From: Azospirillaceae bacterium
GTDB taxonomy: Bacteria; Pseudomonadota; Alphaproteobacteria; Azospirillales; Azospirillaceae
Length of the DNA stretch: 64,000 nt
Assembly: GCA_031291675.1 (NCBI GenBank)
Contig: JARLIO010000041.1
Location: 62,001-126,000 of the forward strand
Direction: 5' to 3'
Shown: in pieces, positions 19,802-26,972 of the stretch
How the letters are laid out: every line of letters starts with the position of its first letter
How positions within the stretch are numbered: position 1 is the first letter of the stretch
Translations under genes and position numbers: made by a program
The notes under the pieces: model-generated
Databases searched by the model: none
What the model was told of the DNA's origin: nothing
The model's input: the letters and a program-made list of their open reading frames with translations, nothing else

Positions 19802-20614
19802 ATGTTCTCGCAGCGCCTGATCGTTCAATTGGCCGCCGGATTCGTTCTCGGCCTCATCGTTTCCGGGACTCCAGCGGCGCCGGTCCGCGCCGACGTTGAC
19901 ATTCGCCTCGGACTGGCGTCCCCCGGCCCTCTCGCCGACCCGGTTTATCAGGCTGTCAAGGAGGCCCGGGACCAGGGCATCAACGTCCAGGTTATCGAGT
20001 TCACCGACTGGATCACCCCGAATGTTGCGCTGGCCGACAACGACATTGATCTGAACTATTATCAACACATTCCCTTTCTGGAAACAGCCTCCCAGGCCAA
20101 AGGCTATCACTTCATCTCCGTGGGCGTCGGAACATCCTCCAAACTTGGGCTGTATTCCAAGAAGCACAAATCCTTTGCCGAAATTCCTGACGGCGGCACA
20201 ATCGCGATTGCCAATGACCCCGTGAATGGGGGACGGGGTTTGGTGCTGCTGGAACAGGCCGGGCTGATCAGGCTGAAACCCGGCCTCGATTACAAGGCGA
20301 CGGTCGACGACATTGTCGAAAACCCGAAACATCTCAAGATCGTCGAAGTCATGGCCCAGCAGTTGCCCCGGACCCTGGACGACGTTGATCTGGCCGAAGG
20401 ATACGCCCATCTGCTGAAGGATTTCGGCATCGATCCCCAGGGGGCACTCTTGTTCGATACCATCCAGCAGCGCTACGCCCTGCAATGGGTCGCGCGACCG
20501 GACAATCCGCGGCTCGACCAGATCCGGAAGTTCGTGCAGATCTATCAGACCTCCCCGAAAGTGCGGGAAATCCTGAAAGAGAAGTTTGGCGATCTCATCG
20601 TCCCCGCCTGGTGA
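19802..20614 (+). CDS. MetQ-family periplasmic binding protein without its transporter
   Basis: A 270-residue binding protein of the MetQ/NlpA type, normally for methionine or related compounds. ATG 19802 gives a typical signal peptide (RLIVQLAAGFVLGLIVSG, cleavage near PVRA). The family pattern is clear: a VIEFTDWITPNVALADNDID strand-loop, NYYQHIPFLE, and IAIANDPVNGGRGLVLLEQAG. There is no lipobox cysteine, so it is probably soluble in the periplasm. No MetN or MetI gene is nearby. The upstream neighbour is a frameshifted monooxygenase and the downstream one a broken oxidoreductase. A -10-like TACAAT at 19763 is followed by CTATCTATG, weakly like the sulfur-regulon sites. Confidence 0.85.
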   Translation: MFSQRLIVQLAAGFVLGLIVSGTPAAPVRADVDIRLGLASPGPLADPVYQAVKEARDQGINVQVIEFTDWITPNVALADNDIDLNYYQHIPFLETASQAKGYHFISVGVGTSSKLGLYSKKHKSFAEIPDGGTIAIANDPVNGGRGLVLLEQAGLIRLKPGLDYKATVDDIVENPKHLKIVEVMAQQLPRTLDDVDLAEGYAHLLKDFGIDPQGALLFDTIQQRYALQWVARPDNPRLDQIRKFVQIYQTSPKVREILKEKFGDLIVPAW

Positions 20615-20654
20615 TGGCGTCACGATGCCCTCCGTCGAAGGTCCGACCCGGAGA

Positions 20655-21060
20655 AGTCAGACTCCGCCATCGTGACGGCGAAGCCGACGCAACAGGCCAG
20701 GCGACCGACGACGGAGCCGATGAGATTCTCACGGTCAGTGGAACGGCGACCTTCACCGATGTCGCGGTTGCCCAGGTCGACGTGATCTCCGACGACAGCG
20801 GCTTCCGGTATTCCGCAGCGTTCTATCAACTCGTCCAACTGGCGACGCGGGCGGGGGATCGGGCGTGCCGCAGCCAACGACCTCGCCAAGGCGATCGCCG
20901 AGCGGCGCCGCCTATGCAGCCGGCGCGATCGTGCTCAAGGCGGCGGAAGCGGTGCAGCGGGCCTGTGCCGCCTCCGCTATTGACGATCCCGCCGCTGAAG
21001 AGGCCGCCGACGCTGTGGCCGAACTCGAGGTGGCGCAATGCCCGGACGCTGTCGTCCCAC
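20655..21060 (+). pseudogene. Fragment of a DszC/SfnB-like acyl-CoA-dehydrogenase-fold flavoprotein
   Basis: Three frames in succession read as pieces of this family. The first is TVSGTATFTDVAVAQVDVIS followed by YSAAFYQLVQLAT. The frame then changes at a G-run near 20855 to AGIGRAAANDLAKAIAERRR. A further change near 20905 gives YAAGAIVLKAAEAVQRACAA and ELEVAQ. Start, N-terminal third and C-terminus are missing, and about 25 residues between the last two pieces are lost. It is therefore a dead remnant of an organosulfur oxidoreductase like those at 46.7-49.2 kb. The rest of the 490-base gap to the desaturase gene holds nothing else recognisable. Confidence 0.7.
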
Positions 21061-21104
21061 AAACCCGCGGATTTACAAGGACCGTATTGTCGGGGACTAC
21101 GCTG

Positions 21105-22130
21105 TCAACGGCACCCCACCGCCCGATCAATGGCGCATTGGCCAGCCGCAACCGCAGCCCCCCGAACCGGGATCACGCAAAGAGGCCCGCGATCGGCTGC
21201 CGACGCCGCAGTCGCCGCCAGACCGTCGGGAAAATCCGGCGGGTCGTGCGGCGTCAGCAGAAAACGCCGGGCGACGTCGCCATATCCCTGGTAAACCAGA
21301 CCACCGTTGCCCGCGATCAACGCCGCCCGGTGCATCCGGTAGCGATGGGGGATCCGGTACCACGGCAATCCCGGCCAGCGGTGATGCACCACGTGCAGAT
21401 TATTATAAAGAAACAACAGGCCGAAAACCGGGGCGCTCTCGACGATCGCCGTTCGCTTGCCCGGTTCGGGGACGGCGCGATGTTCGGCGAAGGAGCGGAT
21501 CAGGGCCAGAGCATAGCCAGGATACACCACCAGAATCAGATAGTCGGCCAGTGGCACCCCCATCGCACACAGCCACAGGATCACCGCTGTGGCGGCAACG
21601 GCATGCATCGCCCAGAGCCGACGGCGTCCCCCCACGCCAGTGACGACAAGCCGGCCCTCCGCCCGCAGAAAACAGGCGATGCCGAACGCTGGCCCGATCG
21701 TCACGCGGCCCAGAAGGGTATTGTACAGCCGCAGCACGAACCGCCACGCCGATGGCGTCGCAGCCCAGGCCCCGGGCGCGCGATAGCCGCTCTCAGGATC
21801 GTGGCCGGGCACGGTCAGGAAGTGTTCGCGATGATGGATCCGGTGGCTGTCCCGGTAGCAGGGATAGGGCAGCCACAGGCTCAACGGCGGCATGCCGAGG
21901 GCGTCATTGATCCAGGGCGTTCGCGTCGGGTGGCCGTGCAACACCTCGTGCTGCAGCGATATGTGCCATGCGGCCAGCCAGGCCCCCGCCACCAGCAGCA
22001 CCGGCCCCGGTAACAGAATCCAGAACCAGGTCAAGGCCAGCCAGCCGCCATAAACGACCGTCGCCAACGCCCAGGTCGGCAGCTCATATCGGATGACGAC
22101 GCGACGTCCTTGCATCTTCATAAATTCCAT
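21105..22130 (-). CDS. Membrane fatty acid desaturase
   Basis: A 341-residue integral membrane di-iron desaturase or related hydroxylase. The three histidine clusters of the family are present: HEVLHGHP near residue 62, HRIHH near 95 and HVVHH near 250. Hydrophobic helices flank them (residues 18-55 and 170-210). ATG 22130 is chosen; an in-frame TTG at 22136 is possible. It stands alone on the minus strand, divergent from a PhnD-like gene. The substrate and double-bond position cannot be read. A link to sulfur metabolism is not apparent. Confidence 0.85.
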   Translation of the reverse strand: MEFMKMQGRRVVIRYELPTWALATVVYGGWLALTWFWILLPGPVLLVAGAWLAAWHISLQHEVLHGHPTRTPWINDALGMPPLSLWLPYPCYRDSHRIHHREHFLTVPGHDPESGYRAPGAWAATPSAWRFVLRLYNTLLGRVTIGPAFGIACFLRAEGRLVVTGVGGRRRLWAMHAVAATAVILWLCAMGVPLADYLILVVYPGYALALIRSFAEHRAVPEPGKRTAIVESAPVFGLLFLYNNLHVVHHRWPGLPWYRIPHRYRMHRAALIAGNGGLVYQGYGDVARRFLLTPHDPPDFPDGLAATAASAADRGPLCVIPVRGAAVAAGQCAIDRAVGCR

Positions 22131-22239
22131 CGACAAACTATACTATCCTATCGCGCCTGGGAGCGCTTGCCAAGCACCGACGCTCAGCGTCGTCTGATTG
22201 ACTGCGTTTGCGCCTGACACCGAAAGGGACATCCCACCC

Positions 22240-23046
22240 GTGTTCGCCGCCCTGCCGATGTATGATTTTCCCGAATTGCGCCTCGCGACCGACGGTCTTT
22301 GGAGGGCAATGCACGACAGATTGGAAGATGCCGGCATCGACGGCAGTCCCGCCGCCCTGACGCGCACGGGCAGCGACCTCGACACCCTTTGGCGTGACCC
22401 CAACCTGCTGTTCGCTCAAACCTGCGGCTATCCCTTGAGCACCGCGTTGCGCGGCGTGGTCAGAGTGGTTGCCACGCCCTGTTATCGTTTCCCCGGCTGT
22501 GACGGGCCGACCCATCGCAGCCTGCTGATCGTTCCCGGGACCTCGCCCCACCGTGAGCTTGCCGCGCTGCGTGGCCGGCGGCTTGCGATCAACGGTTGGG
22601 ACAGCAATTCGGGCATGAACCTGTTGCGGGCCATGGTCGCGCGCCTGGCCGCGGGAAAACGCTTTTTCTCCGCCGTGACGGTCACCGGTTCGCATGTTGA
22701 AAGCATCGCCGCCGTGGGGCGGGGCGATGCCGACCTTGCGGCCATCGACAATGTCACCTGGGGACACATGGTCCGTTGGCGTCCCGGGCTGACCGCCGCG
22801 GTTCGCGTCATCGGCGAGACGCCGGCGACACCCGCCCTTCCCTTCATCACCGCACGCCGCACGCCGATCCCGACGTTACGCCGGTTGCGGGACGCGTTGG
22901 CCGCCGTCATGGCGGATCCGACGTTGGCCCCGATCCGCGATACCCTCGGGCTTTGGGGTATCGTGGTTCCGGACCCCGGCGCCTATCGCCGCGTCCTGGC
23001 GCTGGAACGGGCCGCCATCGCCGCCGGCTATCCGACCCTGGCCTGA
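22240..23046 (+). CDS. PhnD-like phosphate/phosphonate-binding family protein without signal peptide
   Basis: A soluble protein of about 268 residues resembling PhnD-type periplasmic binding proteins: LPMYDFPELRLATDGLW at the start, LRGRRLAINGWDSNSGMNLL, and DLAAIDNVTWGHM. No signal peptide is visible from any possible start (TTG 22198, GTG 22240, ATG 22258), so it is probably cytoplasmic. GTG 22240 is preferred because AAGGGA lies ten bases upstream, but ATG 22258 is also reasonable. No permease or ATPase gene is adjacent. The ligand is unknown; such stand-alone members are annotated only by homology. Confidence 0.75.
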   Translation: MFAALPMYDFPELRLATDGLWRAMHDRLEDAGIDGSPAALTRTGSDLDTLWRDPNLLFAQTCGYPLSTALRGVVRVVATPCYRFPGCDGPTHRSLLIVPGTSPHRELAALRGRRLAINGWDSNSGMNLLRAMVARLAAGKRFFSAVTVTGSHVESIAAVGRGDADLAAIDNVTWGHMVRWRPGLTAAVRVIGETPATPALPFITARRTPIPTLRRLRDALAAVMADPTLAPIRDTLGLWGIVVPDPGAYRRVLALERAAIAAGYPTLA

Positions 23047-23074
23047 CAGACCGCGCGCGCTCGATGCCACGGGA

Positions 23075-23869
23075 TTACCACGTTGAAGCGAGGCCGAGCA
23101 GATCAAACACCTGATGACGGAGCGACACCAAAGCCGCAGCATCGCGATGCCGGGGATAAGGGAGATCCACGTGTAGCTCCGCCTTGATCCGGGCCGGGCG
23201 TTCACTGAAGACAATCACCCGGCTTGCCATCAACAGTGCCTCTTCCACATCGTGGGTCACCAGGAGAACGGTGAAGCCCCGACGCTGCCACAATGAAAGC
23301 AATTCCCGCTGCATGGCCATGCGGGTGAGATGGTCGAGCTTGCCCAGCGGTTCGTCGAGGATCAGGAGGCGCGGATCATTGACCAATGCGCGGGCCAAAG
23401 CGGCACGCTGCGCCATGCCACCGGACAATTGGTGGGGATAGGCATTTTCAAACTTTTCCAATCCAACCAGCCGAAGGGCGCGCTCAACCCGTTCGGCATG
23501 GATCCTGGCCTGACCCCGCGCTTCCAGCCCCAAAGCGACATTCTTGCGAACCGTGCGCCAGGGAAACAGCGTCGGATCCTGAAATACCACGACACGGGAG
23601 GGATCCGGCTGCTCGATCGGAGCGCCATCGGCCAGGACAACGCCCTTGCAGGGCCGCTCGAGTCCCGCGACCAGACGCAGCAAGGTTGACTTGCCACATC
23701 CGGACGGCCCCAACAAAGCGATGAACTCACCGGGCTGCGCGGTCAGACTGACATGATCCAGCACAGGCAGAATCTCTCCCCGGATGTCGAACTGGTGGCT
23801 GACATCGCGGATTGCCACCGCCATTCCGGATCCGACAGGGGACTCGGCCGCCAAGGCGATATTCACCAT
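23075..23869 (-). CDS. Sulfonate/taurine-type ABC importer ATPase
   Basis: A 264-residue ATPase of the TauB/SsuB/NrtD family. Walker A is GPSGCGKSTLLRLVAG, the signature LSGGMAQRAALARAL and Walker B LLILDEPLGKLD, with the H-loop TVLLVTHDVEEAL. The frame is open further upstream, but ATG 23869 has AAGGA eight bases before it and gives a normal length. The partner binding protein and permease are divergent on the plus strand (24111-26208), so the transporter is encoded by two back-to-back units sharing a promoter region. The 241 bases between contain AT-rich sequence with a GAAATTATTGG stretch near 23962, reminiscent of the mar-promoter element but not a clear match. Confidence 0.9.
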   Translation of the reverse strand: MVNIALAAESPVGSGMAVAIRDVSHQFDIRGEILPVLDHVSLTAQPGEFIALLGPSGCGKSTLLRLVAGLERPCKGVVLADGAPIEQPDPSRVVVFQDPTLFPWRTVRKNVALGLEARGQARIHAERVERALRLVGLEKFENAYPHQLSGGMAQRAALARALVNDPRLLILDEPLGKLDHLTRMAMQRELLSLWQRRGFTVLLVTHDVEEALLMASRVIVFSERPARIKAELHVDLPYPRHRDAAALVSLRHQVFDLLGLASTW

Positions 23870-24110
23870 TTCAGTGGTCCTTTGCGTTCTGGAAACTTTG
23901 ATGATCCCGGTCATCAATTGCCCGCTGTTAGCGAATCCCGCATCAACCAGAAATATACTGGAAATTATTGGAATATCTCGCCACATCACGCTGCCGACAC
24001 GATAGCACAGTTTGTTTATCGATATTATTGCTTTTCGTTGAAACCCGCCATAGGATCGAGAGCTGAGATGGGGCTCACCGCCCCGCCCGAATCCTTTTGG
24101 AGGGAAATCC

Positions 24111-25154
24111 ATGACCAGCAAAAGCGGAAGCGTTTCCAATGGGACCTCAACGGCGCTATCGCGTCGCGGCATCCTGAAAGTCGCCGGTGCCACGGGACTT
24201 GCCACCTCGCTTGGCGTGATCGGGAAGCGGTTTTTCATTGGTTCCGCGGCGGCGGCACCGGTCAAAGTCCGTCTGTCATGGACCGAAGTGGCGGCTTGCC
24301 ATTCCCCGGTGGCCTTCGGGGCGGCCAAGGGTTTTTTCCAAAGGCAGGGTGTGGATATTGAACTTTACAACCAGGGCGCCACCGGACAAACGCTGATTCA
24401 GTCGCTTGCCACCAACAAGGCCGATCTTGGTCTGGGGCTGGTTTACGATTTCCTCAAGCCCCTGGAACAGGGATTCGATGTGAAATTGGTGGTTGGTACC
24501 CATGGCGGATGCCAACGTCTGCTCACCACGCCCGCGTCCGGCATCACAGACATCAAGGGGCTCAAGGGCAAAACGATCGCGAGCTGGGACGTGGCCAGCC
24601 CGCCGCGTGTCACCTTTGGCGTGGCCCTGGCCAAGTCCGGGCTTGATCCCGAAAATGATGTGACCTGGAAGGTTTTCCCGTTCGAGCTGTTGGGCGAGGT
24701 CCTGAAAAAGGGTCAAGCCGACGCCATCGGTCATATGGACCCCTGGGCCTGGGGGCTGATCAAGGAGCAGAATCTCGTCACGCTCGCGGAAACCTCGACC
24801 GGCTTCTTCAAGGACCGGGTGTGCTGCCTGCTCGGCGCCAGCGGAGACTTTCTGAAGAACAATCGGGACGCGGTTCGGCGGGTCGCGGCAGCCACGCTGG
24901 AGGTGCATGAATATACCGCCAGCCATCCCGAAGAAGTGGCTCAGTATTATGTCGATCTGACCAAGCCCGGAATCTCTGTGGCCGATCTTACTGAAAATCT
25001 GGCCGCGCTCCGTTACCACAATCACCCCGTTGGCGAGGCCCTGATCGAACAGATTCGTCTGGCAACAGAAGATCTCAAATTGGTAAATTTGTTGGAAAGT
25101 GACACCGACCCTGCCGAATTCTCCCGCCGCATCACCGACAGCATTCTTTCTTAA
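24111..25154 (+). CDS. Tat-exported sulfonate-type solute-binding protein
   Basis: A 347-residue binding protein of the SsuA/TauA/NitT class. The N-terminus has a twin-arginine signal (LSRRGILKVAGATGLATSLG), implying export in folded form. The mature part shows the family start (VKVRLSWTEVAACHSPVAFG), the LYNQGATGQTLIQSLATNKAD loop region and IGHMDPWAWGL. ATG 24111 follows a strong GGAGGG site. It is followed 19 bases later by the permease gene. The likely substrate is an organosulfonate or sulfate ester, but nitrate-type ligands cannot be excluded from sequence alone. Confidence 0.88.
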   Translation: MTSKSGSVSNGTSTALSRRGILKVAGATGLATSLGVIGKRFFIGSAAAAPVKVRLSWTEVAACHSPVAFGAAKGFFQRQGVDIELYNQGATGQTLIQSLATNKADLGLGLVYDFLKPLEQGFDVKLVVGTHGGCQRLLTTPASGITDIKGLKGKTIASWDVASPPRVTFGVALAKSGLDPENDVTWKVFPFELLGEVLKKGQADAIGHMDPWAWGLIKEQNLVTLAETSTGFFKDRVCCLLGASGDFLKNNRDAVRRVAAATLEVHEYTASHPEEVAQYYVDLTKPGISVADLTENLAALRYHNHPVGEALIEQIRLATEDLKLVNLLESDTDPAEFSRRITDSILS

Positions 25155-25173
25155 GCACAGGAAAGGGGCGGAG

Positions 25174-26208
25174 ATGACTCAGGTTTTGCAACAGGACGTG
25201 CTGACGGAGGCCGGAAGCTCCCGCTCATTTCTTCGGACATCGCGCCTCTCCCTTCTGTGGCGGGATGGCTTACTGGCCACAACGACCTGGCTGGCCGCGG
25301 CCTGGTCGGCGGTGGCGTGGCCGGACGTGGTCAAGTGGAACGACACGACTCTCTGGTCCTGGCTGATGATCGGTGGGGCGGTCATATGGGCCGCGTTTTC
25401 CGTGATCATGCCCTGGACGATACGATTCCCGCGGCTCCGCGGAACCGTCGGCGCCCTGCGCCGCAACGGGCCGTGGCTGATCGCTCTGGGCGTGGTGTTC
25501 GCGCTGTGGGAAGTGTTGACGGCCAAGCTTGGCTGGCTTCCCAAACCGTTCTTTTCACCACCTCAGGGATTGTTGCACACCTACGTCACCGACTGGAACC
25601 GACTGTTGTTTTCGATCCTGTATTCGCTGCGGCTTTGGTCGGTCGGGTTCGGACTGGGAATTGTGGTCGGATTCGTGATCGGCGTGGCACTGGGCTGGTC
25701 ACGGCGCTTCAACTACTGGGGCATGCCGCTGCTGAAGCTGATCGGCCCGATGCCGGCGACCGCCTGGTTGCCGTTCGTGTTCTTCATCTTCCCCACCAAC
25801 TTCTCGGCCAGCGCGTTCCTGATCGCACTGGCCTCGGGAATTCCGGTCGCCATCCTGACCGCCTCCGGCGTGGCCACCACCAACCAGGCCTATTACGACG
25901 TTGCCCGGACCTTGGGTGCCCGGGATCGTTTTCTGGTGCTGAAAGTGGCGGTCCCGGCCTCGTTGCCGCATGTGTTCGTCGGCCTGTTCATGGGGCTTTA
26001 CTATTCCTTTGCCGTGTTGGTGGTCGCCGAGATGCTGGGAGCAAAATTCGGATTGGGCTGGTATCTCCAATTCTACACCGGCTATTCGGCCTACGCCAAC
26101 GTCGATGCCTGCTTGCTGGTCATGGCCTTGTTGTGCGCCGGGATCGTCAAACTGTTGTTCGTGGTGCGTTCGCGCGTTTTGGCGTGGCAGGAACAGGGAC
26201 TGATCTGA
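25174..26208 (+). CDS. Sulfonate-type ABC importer permease
   Basis: A 344-residue inner-membrane permease of the SsuC/TauC family. ATG 25174 follows AAAGGGGCGGAG. About eight hydrophobic segments are visible, with an N-terminal extension longer than usual containing two extra helices (residues 30-80). The EAA loop that contacts the ATPase reads DVARTLGARDRFLVLKVAVP. It belongs with the binding protein upstream and the divergent ATPase. Its stop overlaps the start of a small membrane protein gene by one base (TGATG), indicating coupled translation. Confidence 0.9.
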   Translation: MTQVLQQDVLTEAGSSRSFLRTSRLSLLWRDGLLATTTWLAAAWSAVAWPDVVKWNDTTLWSWLMIGGAVIWAAFSVIMPWTIRFPRLRGTVGALRRNGPWLIALGVVFALWEVLTAKLGWLPKPFFSPPQGLLHTYVTDWNRLLFSILYSLRLWSVGFGLGIVVGFVIGVALGWSRRFNYWGMPLLKLIGPMPATAWLPFVFFIFPTNFSASAFLIALASGIPVAILTASGVATTNQAYYDVARTLGARDRFLVLKVAVPASLPHVFVGLFMGLYYSFAVLVVAEMLGAKFGLGWYLQFYTGYSAYANVDACLLVMALLCAGIVKLLFVVRSRVLAWQEQGLI

Positions 26209-26540
26209 TGACCTCGGTCGAATACCGAAAGCAGTCGCTGCGCTGGTGGCTCGCCCGATTCGTGGTCGGCCTTGGCCTCGTCCTGCTGACAATGGCGGTC
26301 GGTTGGTGGTGGCTGGTTTTCGAACCAACATTGCGCGGCGAGCTGTTGACCTTGCCGCAAGCCGGCTCCTGCCTTGCGGTGAACTCCGGTGTGTGTGTTT
26401 TGGCGCAATCCTTGTGTCGCGGCGTTCATTTGTTTGAGATTCGCCATTATTCGTCCGGATTGTTCTGGCTTGGTATCGCATTGTTAGGGTCGAGCCCATT
26501 TATCGCGACTTCATCCCATCGCGATTTATCAAGCTTGTAG
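26208..26540 (+). CDS. Small two-helix membrane protein coupled to the sulfonate permease
   Basis: A 110-residue protein whose ATG overlaps the permease stop by one base, a typical sign of coupled translation. It begins with a basic stretch (YRKQSLRWWLARF), then a hydrophobic helix (VVGLGLVLLTMAVGWWWLVF, about 20-40). A Cys-containing loop has three cysteines around residues 61-76, and a second hydrophobic stretch follows near 90-105. The basic start suggests the N-terminus is inside. I recognise no family. Its position suggests an accessory part of the importer or a quality-control or regulatory peptide. It is followed by a perfect hairpin at 26593. Confidence 0.55.
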   Translation: MTSVEYRKQSLRWWLARFVVGLGLVLLTMAVGWWWLVFEPTLRGELLTLPQAGSCLAVNSGVCVLAQSLCRGVHLFEIRHYSSGLFWLGIALLGSSPFIATSSHRDLSSL

Positions 26541-26592
26541 AAGGGTGACGGCGCGGCGGAAGGCGACGCCTGGAAGCAACAGCCTGCGTTGT

Positions 26593-26636
26593 GAACGGGT
26601 GGAGTGGCCTGCTTGATCAGGCCACTCCACCCGTTC
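26593..26636. terminator. Perfect 19-bp stem hairpin after the importer operon
   Basis: A perfect inverted repeat of 19 bp with a six-base CTTGAT loop (stem begins GAACGGGTGGAGTGG). It follows the small membrane protein gene and precedes the first mar promoter. The downstream TTGTGCCCAAATTT is only a weak U-tract, so termination is plausible but not certain. A related, eroded hairpin stands at the same place upstream of the second mar promoter (29993-30036), so it belongs to the duplicated block. Confidence 0.7.
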
Positions 26637-26705
26637 TTGTGCCCAAATTTCACAGAATATAATTGTTTTAACAATCCTCAATATTGAACATTGTGCAGAT
26701 TTATC

Positions 26706-26751
26706 TTGAAAAATGCCGAATAAGCCTGTTTAATCCATAGAAATTATATGG
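26706..26751 (+). promoter_or_regulatory. Sigma-70-type promoter with CCATA-N7-TATGG operator, mar copy 1
   Basis: TTGAAA (26706-26711), a 17-base spacer and TTTAAT (26729-26734) form a good housekeeping promoter. Directly after the -10 box lies a palindrome with arms CCATA and TATGG separated by seven bases (26735-26751), covering the expected start of transcription. That position fits a repressor site best. The same element occurs at 30151-30167 with one arm mismatch and at 59544-59560 on the other strand. The first complete gene downstream is marD copy 1. Confidence 0.8.
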
Positions 26752-26798
26752 TTATATCGCCCCAAGGTGGAGGCCTCATGCCGCCATCGGGAGGGGTC

Positions 26799-26948
26799 AT
26801 GCCCGTCAAGGTCGCCGTGGCAAACCAGGATGGAAGAAGAGTCGCTCAGCCCCCAGGACCTGCGCAGCGGGTCCGCCGCTTGGCCGGATCAGTTGATCGA
26901 AATCGAGCGCAACAGCCAACGCCTTCCCGTCCCTCCTGACGGCCGCCC
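26799..26948 (+). pseudogene. Fusion scar: start of nifX-like gene joined to end of marH
   Basis: The first 13-15 codons (MPVKVAVANQDGR) match the nifX-like gene at 30213. From 26843 onward the DNA matches the last 90-odd bases of marH (32419-32516) and a few bases beyond its stop. In the marH frame it still reads LSPQDLRS and DQLIEIERNSQ. The join shifts the frame, so translation from ATG 26799 gives a 46-residue nonsense fusion. At the junction both parents carry CG(A/C)TCAGC, a short shared sequence that probably mediated the deletion. Missing between the two ends are the rest of nifX, all of marB and most of marH, about 2.2 kb by comparison with the intact copy. Confidence 0.88.
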
Positions 26949-26972
26949 TGATCTCCATCAAGGAAAACCAGA

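Larger units (their letters stand above)
26593..26850 (+). repeat. Duplicated mar upstream block, copy 1
   Basis: This block (hairpin, AT-rich upstream region, promoter, palindrome, and first codons of the nifX-like gene) has a clear counterpart at 29993-30264. Similarity is highest from the -35 region to codon 13 of nifX, for example the shared CTTGAAAAATGCCGA and GGAGGGGTCATGCCCGTCAA. It ends at the deletion joint CGCTCAGC (26843-26850), beyond which the sequence matches the end of marH. It is best explained as the left end of a tandem duplication of the mar locus. Confidence 0.85.

Noticed and set aside
23940-24030. A mar-type operator in the divergent sulfonate importer promoter
   Set aside because: GAAATTATTGG resembles part of the element, but the CCATA arm is missing and no -10 box stands in the right place. 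It is too weak to include in the regulon.
26748-26939. A real 63-residue gene before marD copy 1
   Set aside because: It is the frame that crosses the nifX-marH deletion joint. After codon 15 it reads marH DNA in the wrong frame.
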